Assembly (NCBI GenBank): GCA_015680685.1
Contig: MNCI01003795.1
Location: 369,025-433,024, forward strand
Source: Gnetum montanum
Taxonomy: Eukaryota; Streptophyta; Gnetopsida; Gnetales; Gnetaceae
Length of the DNA: 64,000 nucleotides
Reading direction: 5' to 3'
Each line of letters begins with the position of its first letter. Position 1 is the first letter of the stretch. The translations under genes were made by a program, and so were the position numbers. This document shows, piece after piece, positions 24,014-35,245 of the stretch. The notes below the pieces were generated by a model. It did not search any database. It was not told where the DNA came from and saw only the letters and a list, made by a program, of their open reading frames with translations.

Positions 24014-24183
24014 CTACAACATAATAAATATGACCCGTTAGCCTTGACATAGGTGCATCATGTAAAACAAAATATAACAAATATAGCCAAATTAAAGAAA
24101 AACTAGTGTAACCATTTAAACAACCAAAACCTAAATAACTTAATGACAAGAGGTAACCAAAATAAACAAACCAAGATACTCAC
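24014..24183 (-). other. Intron 3 of the antisense gene
   Basis: The donor GTGAGTATC (first base 24183) matches the plant consensus well. The acceptor ATTATGTTGTAG ends at 24014. About 170 bp. Exon 3 leaves one base, which with GG from exon 4 completes an Arg codon and keeps the frame. Confidence 0.55.
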
Positions 24184-24458
24184 TTTGCCTATAAGATAAA
24201 GGCATCATAAGAGTTCTAGGAGATGAGTTCATTTTTGCATCATGAGATGGGTTTTCCCACTCACTATGTATCATCCCATTGGCTAGACACCTCTAATAGG
24301 TCTTAGGATGATTTTTGATGTAGTTATCAAATTCATCCTTCAATTGTTCTAGCACCTCAAGCCTTACTATTGGGCTTTTGGTGAACACCCCCACTACTAT
24401 TCGGGCTAAGGGTAAGAGATTGCCACCTTTGATCAATCCTTAATCATTTACCCTATAC

Positions 24459-24553
24459 CTGTAGGAAAATGAAAACAATGAAAATTATTGAAACTTAATT
24501 ACATAACCAAAGAAAAATAACAAATAAACTAAAAAAAAATTATAAAATTACAC
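24459..24553 (-). other. Intron 2 of the antisense gene
   Basis: A short intron (about 95 bp) with donor GTGTAA (first base 24553) or a G-to-A mutated GTATGT five bases upstream, and acceptor TTTTCCTACAG ending at 24459. A short AT-rich intron with a pyrimidine-rich acceptor is typical of plants. Confidence 0.5.
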
Positions 24554-25026
24554 ATATCCCTCTATGTGGTTGACAGTGCTAGGGGGCTCTGGAACGAGGT
24601 ATGCACATGATGGTCCACCAACAAGGTGTTACTGATGTTGTACTACCTAAATTCAAGCATCTCCAAATTTTTTGATAATTTACAAGTGTCCATGGTGGTC
24701 ATGTCATCATGTGCTTCACCCTTTGCATAGACCTTAGGATCATCAACTAGAAACATGATGATCATACTAGGGAAGTGAGGCACAATGGCTTCCACAATGG
24801 CCATTGTTGTATGGGATGCTAAGTGTGACCAAATCATCAAATTAAAGTTCTATAGTAGGTAGGTTAGAAACTTGCTTGCTCTTGGCCTAATCCATAGATT
24901 GGTTTTTCCACTCCATGTTGGAAGGTGGAGGGTTGGGACTAGGCACATGAATACAATATAAGAACCCCACCAACTCTATGATTACCAAGATGGGCTTCAA
25001 AAGGCCCTAGACCATCCAACATATAA

Positions 25027-26330
25027 CTGTTACAACCTTGTAAAACAACATTAAAACTTAGTAATCGTAAAATATCAAAAACATTACAATTACCATGGTA
25101 CATGAATATATAAACCTATGTCTACAACCAAATAACACTTAAACATGGAAAAAAACACTTAGGAAAAATACCAAATGAAATAGTTCACACTTAAATGGAA
25201 ATGACATTTTGCAACCAAAATTATCAATTTGATAGTTTACAAGCAAAAACATGGAATTGATAGTGTAGAACTAAAATCTTGGTTTTCATGTTTAATTTCA
25301 TGCTTAATAAAATTTCAAAATATGACCCAAGTCCATTAACCAAAATTTAATAGAATTGACCAGCAACAACACCAAAACTATAATGGCTACAATAAACAAT
25401 TGACAAAAAATAGTAATTTTTTTTAAATTTGATCTAAACCATCTTTAAACCATTATTAACACTTCAAATATCCACAAGAACATGGGACATTGATCAGAAA
25501 AATTTTCCAAAGTGTCAACATTGCCCATCTTTACAAGGGTAAATGTTTAATAGCCATAAAACCTTAATTTTGCACCACTTTATAGAAACATTTGTAAAAA
25601 CGTAATCACTTAATAAAATTTGATGATTCCATAGTTTTTGGAATTATAAAAACATGAACTATAACCCATAATAATAAAACATAAAAAATTATTAACCAAT
25701 GTTTCAAAAAAAATTACAAAGTTAACCTAATTGTGACCATCATAGTTAAAACCCAATTTCACACGAGTCTATGGAGACACTTGCTAGAAACAAATAGTTC
25801 ATCCAAATTAAATGATTCCATAGCCATTTTATTCCTTGAATAATGTACTAAAAACACATAACATTAAAACTCAATAATTCATAATAATTTACTACAGAAA
25901 AAATATCAATCTTACACCAAAAAACAACAAAAAATGGAAAACCTACTTGACACATCCTGACAAAAACATCCATAAAAAATTAACTGTAAAGCAAAACCAA
26001 GTGGTTCAAAAACAAGATAGACCAAAAAATAACAACCGATAATCCCATAGCCTTGAATAATTAAAATACCTAGCCATTTCCTTAGAAATAAATTCACAAG
26101 TGGCATTGCTTTTTTGGGTGGAGAAAATAAAAAAAACCATGGAATCCATGGAAAATAGCATTTATTCCACAACATAAAAAATCAAAAATCCAAGTAATTC
26201 CAAAACCTAGTAAACATGACATAAATATATAGATAGAATTTTATAAAATTCAAATATAATGAATACACAAGCTTAGATCTGAGAAACAGAATAAATGAAA
26301 TAAATGGAAAAAATAGGTAAGGCTACATAC
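25027..26330 (-). other. Intron 1 of the antisense gene
   Basis: About 1.3 kb of AT-rich sequence between donor GTATGT (first base 26330) and acceptor TTGTAACAG (ending 25027). No convincing reading inside it on either strand. The exon 1-2 junction is in frame (TTIYP, then NYMLDGLGPFEAHLG). Confidence 0.45.
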
Positions 26331-26452
26331 TTGGGATAAATAGTAGTGGAGCATTCTCTTATCCTAGGACATGGGAATTGGAAAAGGCCATGTGTATCTA
26401 CATCTACCTCCTTCAAGGTAAGGTTCTTAGTAGGATCCTTCCTTCTTAACAT

Positions 26453-26819
26453 GGTGTGGAAAATTGATGTCGAAAAACACTAAAAATCCTTGGATTTTAC
26501 GAGCACTAGGATGACTACATTGGCACTTGGAGTAGAGAAGGCTATGAAAATGTTGGGGCTAGTGGTAGTATCAAGCATAGATCTACAAACTTTGGTGCAA
26601 AAGCTAGGAAGGATGAAAACAAGAATGATTTTTACAAGTTTGAACAAAGAAAAATCACTTAAACCTAAGTGCCCACCTTGGAACCCTAGTTTCCATGCAC
26701 CACTTCCATTTTCCTCGGTAATTGAAATTAGAATATTAGACTACATTGAATGAAAGAAATTCATTCCATTCGAAACCTTCTAATTCAATGAAGGCCCCAC
26801 TAGGCATTGAGTAAACAAG
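26453..26819. other. Sequence just upstream of the antisense gene
   Basis: This would be the 5' leader and proximal promoter of the antisense gene. No clear TATA box was assigned. The plus-strand open stretch here (26490-26753) shows no protein-family features. Confidence 0.3.
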
Positions 26820-29010
26820 CTAATTCCATGACTATGCTAGTATTTTGGGCTTCCAAGATTAACTACACTAGGGTTCAGATGCATGGGAGCCTTGGGATAG
26901 ATCCCAAATTACATTTACCTCCAACATCTAGTCCCCAATCCTACATCCATTTTTAAGAACCTCATGATCAAGTTAGGCAAGTAGGTGTCAACATCTAGGC
27001 AACCTGAACTACAAAAAGTCACAAAATTCATGAGAAAACTTCTTATTCCATGTGACTATGCTAGCTTGGAGCCTACCTACACTGGCCTAGCATAGTAACT
27101 AGAATATGATGTATTTTACTACTTCCCATTAGCCCACCTATGTCATACACTAATGCATGAAACACTATAACCAAAACCACAAGTGGAAGTTAGGATTAGT
27201 AGTCATTGAGCACCGAAATAGCTTTAAACGTTGTTACAAACTAGATTTTTGGCATGACTACACTTGGAAAGTGTATGGCTATGGTAGCCTAGTGTAGTCA
27301 AGAATGGAATAGGCCTCATTTCACATACCAAGCTTACCATTGATACAAAAAACCCATGCCATCTTCCCAAACCCTAGCCTAAGCTCCTGGGAGCCTTAAA
27401 ACTTTGTCAAATTCACCAAATGATCCACAAATTGGTCAAAATCCATGACTACACTAGAGGAAGGTTGTGACTATGTAGGCCTAGCATAGTCACAAGGTTT
27501 ATGATTGGAATTAACCATTAAAGTAGCAATGAAACTCCAAACTACCATTTCACAACCTTCACACCTCCTCAAGACACTTGATGACCTTATACTATCATTC
27601 AATCAAGCATAAACCCTTTAAAATCTATTTTTCAAACCTAAATATGCAAGTTCAGTGTAGTCACTAGTGGTGCCTAGTGTAGTCCATGTAAAAAACCTTA
27701 AAATACATCATTTCTTAGTCAAACCAACTCTCTAAGGACCTTAAAACCTTGCCAAACTACAAATCGAGTGAAAATTCACCATTTATTAGTCCATGATTAT
27801 CAACTATCCTGGAATTTGCATGACTAGACTAGGTTAGCATATTCAACAATAGAGCCTAGGATAATCCATAGGGAAAACCCCAAAATAGGGTAGAAACAAC
27901 TCAAATCGACTTTCAAAAAGACCTAGCATCCTATTGGATCATGTTGAGACCATAAAACCTTAGGAAAAAAAGCCAAAATTCATCATTTCTCATCATAAAT
28001 CTCTTAACTATGCTAGGAATTGCATGCCTAAGCTAGGCCAATGTAGTCAAGAGGTATTTGGCCTTTCCAAAACCCAAACAACTACTAGAATTGATAATTT
28101 TGATGTTGAAACCCTAGCCAACATCACCAGTGATCCTAGAAGTTCATTAGCATGGTTGATTGGGTATGAAAACTTACCAAAATTCATATTCCATGCATGA
28201 ATATGTTGGGAAAGCTTGTGACTATGCTAGCTAAGTGTAGTCATAGTGAAAACATGTTTAGTGGCAAGGTTTACCAGCACTATACCACTTAGAATGATAC
28301 AAAACTGACTTAGGAAATCTAGAATCTTGTCCCAATTCATCCAACTAAAATTTCATCCTTTCTTCATCCTAAAAACATAAAATTCCCTATGACTACATTG
28401 GCCTAGCATAGTATTATGGGAAATGTCGTAAAACCTACTTCCATTGCCCAAATTTGACATCCAAGTAGCTAATTTAGTTCTTCCATGATCCTACACTAAC
28501 CTAGGAAGCTAGTAGAGCACTAATAATAACCTTGGAATATCAATAATGAACTTATTTCATGTGAATATGCTAGGGCCTACCATGACTACGTTAGGCCATC
28601 ATAGTCACCAAAAACATTAGTTTCAACTTTCAAAAGGTAGAAAACAAAGCTAAAACTTACTAATCCTTAATACCAACCCTCTATGCTAGCTGTCTAGGCT
28701 ACCAAGAGCTCGAAAGTTCCCATATTAAGTCTAGGAAATTGCCCATTAGTTTTGAATATGTTGAGGAATACATGACTATGTTGGGCCAGCATAGTCACCA
28801 ATGGATACATGATTTTGAAGTTTCTAGGAGGTGAAAATAATGCCAAAACTTGCTAATCTTTAGTACCAACCCACTACACTAGCTATCTAGGCCACCAAGA
28901 GCTCAAAAGTGACCATATTAAGCTTGAGAAACTATCCATTAGTGTATACTACACTAGGGAATGCATGACTATGCTAGGTCAACATAGTCACCACTAGAGC
29001 CTAGTGTAGT
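26820..29010. repeat. Field of palindromic GTGACTATGCTAGG motifs
   Basis: The 14-base motif GTGACTATGCTAGG and its reverse complement CCTAGCATAGTCAC recur about every 100-200 bp, often as facing pairs. The best palindromes are at 27467-27493, 28581-28608, 28771-28798 and 28966-28990. Half or degenerate sites lie near 26829, 27052, 27254, 27446, 27651, 27820, 28010, 28220, 28390, 28680, 28870 and 29000. A related variant uses CTACACTAGG / CCTAGTGTAG. Between motifs the sequence is a diverged A/C-rich repeat with phrases such as AAAACCTTGCCAAA. The same half site (CAGCATAGTCACC) is in both element B LTRs. Confidence 0.65.
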
Positions 29011-29689
29011 CACAAGAAAAAATATCAATTTTACATCAAAACAATCTTGAAATGACCCCCTCATGTACCCAAACTCTCCTGGTAGCCTTGTAGCCTCATA
29101 CCATGCCCACTAAGGCCTAAAAATAGGAAAATCTAATCCTATTTAGTCAATAATGACCATGTTTTATCACATGTATTCCACTTTGATGGATTTGACCTTG
29201 TTGTATGGTGTTTTGATTTTTTTTGATCTTGTTATGCATTGTTGAGGTTTACTACCATTAGTTGGCCTCATGCAACTTCTACATAGCTTTAGTTTCAACA
29301 TACCTATCTTATTTCTATCTATTATTGCTTCTACTAGCCCTTGTTTAGCCTTTAATTGGTATTAAGTGATGAGGTCTCACCAACATTTGACACGACGTAG
29401 CCATGGCTTGACAAGGCCTTAAACTAGCAGCATGGTCTATCAAGACCTTAAAATGACAAAAGTGTAAGCTCAATTGACCACATTTAAGCTCTTTTTCCAT
29501 ATTTTTATTGTGTTTTAACTTGTTTTAACCTTATTTGATCTTGTTTGGCATTTATTCCATCTTATTTGTCTTCACCTACATCCCATAGCCTTGGTTGACC
29601 TTTTTTGCATTTTTTTCAACATTGGAATAACATGTGTTTACATATTTAGTAAGGTATTTTATATCATTTTATCATTATTTACTTATTTT
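29011..29689. other. Spacer before RT of element B
   Basis: T-rich sequence with repeated TTGACCTTGTT / TTGATCTTGTT phrases (29180-29600) and no coding reading until the polymerase N-terminal region. If the element used a gag-pro/RT intron as Ogre does, its acceptor should be near here; TATTTTTACCTAG at 29684-29696 is one candidate. Confidence 0.35.
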
Positions 29690-30800
29690 TACCTAGGTGC
29701 CACTTAATGTGCTTATGGTTGATATGCAAGATTGGAGTATACATACTTAGAAGCAAATTAGTTTACCATTGAACCTAAGTGGATCCCACAATGATGTTGA
29801 ATAATGTATTGATCCTAATTGTCTAGATCTTAAGCTTAAGAGTATTATTGATTACATATCTTCTGAAGAGAAAAATTTATAATGGCTTGAAAACCTAGTC
29901 AAATCCCTTGACCTCAAAGCTAACAACATTACTAAAGACTCTCTAGATGAGGTTCCCATCATAACACATTGTGTGAGGAGAAAACCATAAAATTGAGTTC
30001 CTCATGGAAACATCAACAAGCTCAAGACATTAGCAAGGTCCTACAAGATAATATTAAGGCCTTTGCTTTGTCATATGAAGATATGCCACATCTAGACCCA
30101 CATTTAGTCCAACATAACATCATACTTAATGCTAGCGTTAAACCAGTTAAGTAAAAAGTTTGTAAGATTAGACCTGATTTAGCCTTAGTGGTTCATGATA
30201 AAATCAAAAAACTATACCAAGTTGGTAAATATCAAAGACAGTTTTCCTTTGCCTAGTATTGATCAACTTATTGATACTATGGTTGGGCATGCCTTATTAT
30301 CCTTTATGGATGGGTTCTTAGGATACAACCAAATTAGGATCAACCTAGAACATCAACTTAGTACAACCTTCATGACCCCTTGGCGTACCTTTTATTACAC
30401 CATGATGCCCTTTGGCCTAAAGAATGTAGGAGCAACCTACCAAGGAGCTATGACATATATTCTTAGTGATTATATGCTAGGTTTGCTCAATGATTATGTA
30501 GATGATATAACCGTTAAGTCCAAAGTAGCCAATGATCATACACATGACCTTGACCTTGTGTTAAAATGATGTCTCAAATATGAGCTTAGGATTAACCCCA
30601 AAAAGTTTATCTTTTCATTAAAACTAGTAATATGGTTGGATTTGTAGTGTCCAAGTAGGAAAATGTGTTGATCCTAATAAGGTTAAGGCCATACCTAACT
30701 TGGCAACATTAACTAACCTTAAGGAGGTTTGTGTATTGCAAGGCAGACTACAATTTATCCATAGGTTTATTGCTAGGCTTATAGATAAGTTACAACCAAT
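29690..30800 (+). pseudogene. Reverse transcriptase of element B
   Basis: RNA-dependent DNA polymerase. The N-terminal extension is near 29860-29950 (SSEEKN-x-WLENLVKSLDLK). RT core motifs lie in an open stretch at 30195-30569: SFPLPSIDQLIDT, LLSFMDGFLGYNQIRI, TTFMTPWRTFYYTMMPFGLK and the catalytic YVDD at 30495-30506. After 30570 the frame shifts; CLKYELRINPKKFIFSLK and a degenerate thumb follow to about 30800. The catalytic box is intact in this copy, but several stops flank it. Confidence 0.85.
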
Positions 30801-31260
30801 GCAATACTTGCATAGAAAAGGAGTTCACCATGGTTGAATAGTTTAATGCCAAGAAGCCTTTGAATATCTTAAGCAAGAGTTGGCATAACTACTGATGGTC
30901 TATCATTCCCAAGAGGATAAAACTTTTTACATCTACCTAGCTATCTTTGACACATCTATTGTCTCTCTACTCTATAAAAAATGACATGATGGAGTAGAGT
31001 TTCTCATATACTACTTAAGCCATGTAGTAGTTACCCATGAGACCTGGTACACTGAAGTGAAGAAGTATTGTCTAGCATTAGTCTTTTCATTGCAAAAGTG
31101 GAGACACTACCTCTTTAGGATAGAAGTCAATGTCATTTGCAAAGATAACATACTTAGATCCATAATGACCAATATCTATGAAAGTAGTTGGATAGCCCAT
31201 TGGAAAGCCATAATAGTGGAGTTTGATCATCATTACATTTCTGAAGCCTCAACAAAAAGT
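30801..31260 (+). pseudogene. RNase H (first domain) of element B
   Basis: Degrades the RNA strand of the hybrid during reverse transcription. FYIYLAIFDTSIVSLLY parallels the usual YLAVTD-x-A-x-GSLL. YYLSHVVVTHETWY, then KYCLALVFSLQKWRHYLF (open 31057-31263) and WIAHWKAIIVEFD-x2-YI follow, as in Tat polyproteins. An acidic linker leads into the second domain. Confidence 0.75.
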
Positions 31261-31900
31261 TAAGCTATAGCTACACAACTTATTGTTTTACTAGCAGAAG
31301 ACCATGAAACCATAGAACTTGATTTCCCTAACGAACATATCAACATTGTTAGCAATGTAGCCAAGGACTATGAGGTGGTCATTCATGTTGATGGAGCTTC
31401 AACTACCCATGGGACTAGTGCCGCTACCATTATAACATTTCCATCTAGTGAAATCCAATCCTTTTGCTTACCGATTCAAACTCCCATGTACCAAAAATGT
31501 GGTAAAGTATGAGTGTTTGATCATAGGGATGATGGTAGGTTGTAACCAAGGAATAAAACATTTAAAGATCAAAGGTGATTTACAACTTATGGTTAACCAA
31601 GTAACTAAAGTCTATGCCTGTAAAGCCAAATAGTTAAGACCTTATTATGACCTAGGAAAGAAGTTAATACAACAATTTACAAACATTCATATCCAACATG
31701 TACCTCAAAATGAGAACACCATAGCCAATGCCATTGTGAACTTAGCTCTTAGTGTGATACCATATGTCTTTAGCAAGTTTCCATCCTTAACTATGGACTA
31801 TGCTATTCTCATCACATAGAGCAGTGAGAATAACTTCATAGCCATAGTGCATACTGCTCCTACGAAGGAATGATATGATGATATCAAGTTTTACCTTATG
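31261..31900 (+). pseudogene. Second RNase H domain of element B
   Basis: VIHVDGASTTHGT at about 31380-31420 carries the first catalytic Asp. In a shifted frame YECLIIGMMVGCNQGIKHL carries the Glu and IKGDLQLMVNQVTKVYACKA the next Asp; then IHIQHVPQNENTIANAIVNL. This tandem RNase H is characteristic of Tat elements (Ogre, Retand) and is absent from elements A and C. Confidence 0.75.
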
Positions 31901-33060
31901 TACAATGAACATTCACAAGGTATGACTATTGCTCAAAAGGAAGTTGTACGTAAATGATCAAAACAATGTCATAGCAGGTCATAGCTAAAGCCTGAACATT
32001 TTTAAAGTAAGTTCATGAGGGTGTATGTTGGGCACATATAGGACCTAGAGCTATGGCTACCAAGATCAAATAATTAGGTTATTATTAACCCTATATGGAA
32101 AGCAACTACTTGAAGAAGGTTAAAACTTGTTAATGGCATAGCAACCTTATGCATGTGCCACTAACTGAGTTACACATTAGGTAGATAACTTGGTCATTTC
32201 AATGATGGGGGTTGGATATCATTGGACCTATAACACTCAAGTCTTTCACAAGGCATAGCTTTATCATCATTACAACCGAATACTTCACAAAGTGGGTTGA
32301 AGCTATTCCCCAAAGGAAGATGACATCTAAACAAGTCTGTGGATTCATACTTGACAACCTAGTAGCCTGTTTCAATATACCTTTGACCATAGTCACAAAT
32401 AATGGACCATAGTTTAGTAGCCAAGAAATGAAATTTTTTTTTCACAACCTAGGCATTAAGCATTCCTTTTCATCTCCATATTACCCTCAAGCCAATGGAC
32501 AAGCTAAAGCAATTAATAAGGTAATCATAAACTTGCTTCAAAAGATGTTGAATAATAGCAAACACAAGTAGCATGAGTGGCTTGTCCATGCACTTTGGAC
32601 CTACAGAACAACCTTCCAAACTAAAACTGGTTTAACCCCATATATCATGATTTATGGTTTTGAAGTTGTTTTGCCTCTTTAATTGCATGTTTTATTACTC
32701 TAAGTAGCCTTGTTAGACTTCATCAATGATGAATAAAACAAGGAGCTATGCACCATGAACCTAGAATCAGTCAAGACGCAATGAGTGCAAATGCTTGCTC
32801 ACATCCAATGATCCCAAGAGAGGTAGAAACAACAACACCACCATAACCTAAATAAGAATAAGATCAAGGAGGAAGATTTAGTTCTCAAAGATATTTGAAG
32901 GTATGAAAACAAATTCTTAGCCAACTAGGAAGTGCCTTTCTTGGTCACTAAGACCTAAGGTAATAGAGCATTTAGGATAATAGACATGAATGGTAATGAG
33001 TTGGAAAATCTGGTCAATCATTAGTATCTAAAGCCATACTACATGTATCCCATGAGCACC
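31901..33060 (+). pseudogene. Integrase of element B
   Basis: A weak HHCC region (32010-32150, MATKIK, LGYY-x-PYM) is followed by WGLDIIGPITLKSF, IITTEYFTKWVEAIPQRK, IPLTIVTNNGP, NLGIKHSFSSPYYPQANGQ, HEWLVHALWTYRTTFQ and GLTPYIMIYGFEVVLPL. The catalytic triad is altered at all three positions (Asp to Glu in TEYF, Asp to Asn in TNNGP, Glu to Lys in GQAKAIN), so this copy encoded no active enzyme. A C-terminal segment reads to about 33060. Confidence 0.8.
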
Positions 33061-34063
33061 AATAGTTGCACTGACAAGTGAGCCTGCATGACCTCTTTTT
33101 ATGCAACAAATGAACTATGGAATTTTGTAACATTGGTGACCTTGGATAGCCTAGTTTACTAATTATCTTGTATGGCCTTATGCATTATATTATAACAACA
33201 TGATCTTTTGGTTTGGTTTCTTGTTCTCTTGGAGTTGTACTTGGAGGATGAATCCTGGAGTCATTGCAAAGGTGCAACTCATTATGGTAGCAAGTCACCA
33301 TGTAACCTCAATGTGCAAGATTCAATGAGCTTATCTTATCATACCAAGAGTGCTTGTCTCACATTATTGCCATTACCACTCCTTGAACCTAGCCCTATAG
33401 CTTTATTATAACCTTCCTCACCTAAGTGACAATGATTAACCAATGTTTGATACTCATGCATTGTGCCCATATGACATCCCTTCATTATGCTTCACCATTA
33501 AGTCCATTAAGTGTAACACATCTCATTCTATGGGAAACTGCCTTAATAATGAAACCCAATGAATGTTTTTCCCCATAATAAAATAAGGGGGAAGAAAATT
33601 ACCAAGAAATTGAATGACCAATGAAGCCCAAAAGAATGAATCAATGACTCAAACATGCAAAGGAAGGAGCCTAATGATCAAAGAAACCTTGAAGTGAGGT
33701 GTTGGTTCCTTAAACGCATTACCGAGTCACCAACACTTCAAAAGATAAATTGTAAAGACCTATTGATTGATTGACAGATCAATTCCATATCATAGCCATG
33801 ATGTCACTATTTGGGATTCATTATTAACCCTCATGCTCTTTCCTTTGTAGTCAAATACTTCCTTTACCCTATGATATCTTATAATAACCTTATCGCATCA
33901 TCACAAGCACTCTTTGGCATGGTCCAATACTACTGAATCAAGCATGGAGAGGGAACATTAGTGATGGATCTATAGTGGTGTTTTGTATTATTTTTCAATA
34001 CCTCTTAGGTTAATCCTTCAAACATCAACAAAGAGGGGCCAATGAAATACCAATAAAAATTCA
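33061..34063 (+). other. 3' untranslated region of element B
   Basis: No protein reading. Two purine-rich tracts are candidates for the polypurine tract: AATAAGGGGGAAGAAAA at about 33581-33597 and AACAAAGAGGGG at about 34027-34038. The second is closer to the LTR (34064), but a 25-base gap remains. Confidence 0.4.
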
Positions 34064-34683
34064 TGTTACAAATTGTAACCTTCATTTCCCAACTTGAGGT
34101 AAGATTTTATTGTAAATGTAAGATTTGTAGTCCATGAGCTACAATTTTGCATACTTTGGCTTTTGGAGCTGAAAATTGCCTAATAATTTGTTATTGCCTC
34201 ACTTTCCAAGTAGAGAAAGTTATCTAATGTTCATATTTGGGCTTGGGAAGGTTGAAAATGCCTTGGGAATGGCCAAAATTGATATTTTCATGGGTGTTTT
34301 TAGAGGTAGAGCCTCAACTACACTGGAACCATCTACCCCTTGGTGTAGATGGAATTCATCAAATTTTCCACTTCCAACCGAGCATAGTCACAAAAGTCTA
34401 TTTAATATTTATAGTAAATGGATGGACTTTGGTGTCTATGGTCTATTCCAAACTTACTATAAATGGCAACTATGCTGAAAATTATAGTCATTATCACCTG
34501 CAAATACACATTAATTTGTCATTAATCATGACAATGATGTGTAGGCCCCAAAAATAGTAATTCCACACCTATATAAGCCCAATCTAAATGCCTTATTCTA
34601 GTTCCCAACTTTGAGAATTTCTCATAACCTGAAAGCATTTTGCAACCTAGAGAGCCTTTGTAACCTTACAACCCCTTTGAACA
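34064..34683 (+). repeat. Right LTR of element B (620 bp, complete)
   Basis: Starts TGTT and ends AACA, perfect short inverted termini. Matches 18060-18862 except for the expansion there. Contains TATATAAG at 34570-34577 with a plausible start site 30 bp on. The 14 bases before the LTR resemble those before the left LTR. Confidence 0.75.
34570..34577 (+). promoter_or_regulatory. TATA box in the right LTR of element B
   Basis: TATATAAG about 110 bp before the LTR end. The CATAGTCAC half site lies about 190 bp upstream (near 34384). The left LTR lost this part. Confidence 0.5.
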
Positions 34684-35245
34684 AAATTGGTGTCTATGCT
34701 AGGCACATAGATTCCCAACATAATATCCTTGAACCAAATGTGGAATATGATTTGTGATCACAATTGCTAATTTTGGTGGAAACTAGTGGGAAGATGCTAG
34801 AAACTAAAGTTAGGAAGAATTCAGATTCTAGAGCTGATATTAAACATAGCCTACTAGCTTCAATGGACTTCAAGCTCCTTCAAGAAACTTCTTATGCACC
34901 TAGTACAAAATTTTTACTTATAGAACTTGCTACTTTATTTTTCATTCCAATAAAGTTGTAGTCCATTGTTGTGCATATCTAAGCTCATGTTTTCATTTTT
35001 GTGTCCTTTTCCATTCTAGATTTGCAATTCCATTTCTATTTACATTTTCTTTTTCTTTTACATTTACATTTATGTGTCTATTTACATTTTCATTTACATT
35101 TCTATTGACACTTTCATAAGTCCCTGGGTGATTGGCTAGACTGTCTAGGGTGCCTCGAATTCCATTTTTCGAAGGCTCTTAGGATTTGAGGCTAAAAATA
35201 TTTGACACCTGAGATATTTTGGTTTCCATTCTAGCAACTAAATGT
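34684..35245 (+). other. Primer-site-like sequence and leader after the right LTR of element B
   Basis: Three bases after the LTR end comes TTGGTGTCTATGCTAGGC, laid out like a primer binding site (TGG...) though I cannot assign the tRNA. An AATAAA lies near 34949 and a TTTACATTTT-rich low-complexity tract at 35035-35105. If the primer site is real, a second element once continued to the right and was lost near 35.2 kb, where the 103-bp array resumes. Confidence 0.35.

Larger units (their letters stand above)
22180..26452 (-). pseudogene. Antisense seven-exon gene inside element B, family unknown
   Basis: Read on the minus strand: exon 1 26452-26331 (ATG, MLRRKDPTKNLTLKEVDVD, then CPRIRECSTTIYP), exon 2 25026 to about 24554, exon 3 24458-24184 (GNLLPLARIVVGVFTKSPI, LEVLEQLKDEFDNYIKNHP), exon 4 24013-23546 (VRIVHAGLLDIFMAPSPIIS), exon 5 23464-23321, exon 6 23179-22359 (VPKFRWDPNQAIKI, then a Lys/Leu-rich probable coiled coil, EFLWEQVVVLKRGKKKLMDE) and exon 7 22254-22180 (ENDPPPPPLEAT and TAG). 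Donors read GTATGT, GTGTAA or a mutated alternative, GTGAGT, GTACTT, GTCCTA and GTTTGC; acceptors include TTTTCCTACAG and ATCATTTGCAG. Each junction keeps the frame of its neighbours; exon 2 has at least one frameshift. The spliced length is about 2.4 kb (about 790 codons). It is broken mainly by transition-type stops. The family is not recognised. It could be an extra antisense ORF of the element (such ORFs have been reported in Tat elements) or a captured host gene. Confidence 0.55.
18060..34683 (+). mobile_element. Element B: Tat-lineage Ty3/gypsy LTR retrotransposon carrying an antisense gene
   Basis: Direct LTRs at 18060 and 34064 flank, all on the plus strand, gag (18900-20840), protease (20840-21200), RT (29690-30800), RNase H (30900-31260), a second RNase H of the DGAS...GDLQLMVNQ type (31370-31800) and integrase (32010-33060). 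Two successive RNase H domains mark the Tat branch. Between protease and RT, 8.2 kb hold an antisense seven-exon gene (22180-26452) and palindromic repeats (26820-29010), much more than Tat elements usually carry there. The left LTR lacks its last 120 bp and the primer site; the right LTR is followed by a possible primer site, so the unit may be part of a former tandem array. Confidence 0.75.

Noticed and set aside
26490-26753. Plus-strand open reading of 87 codons upstream of the antisense gene
   Set aside because: No family features; it lies in the presumed leader/promoter of the antisense gene and has ordinary AT-rich composition.
30195-30569. Live retrotransposon RT, since a long open stretch with intact YVDD is present
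   Set aside because: Flanked by stops and frameshifts, and the integrase triad is altered at all three positions; the open stretch is what remains by chance.
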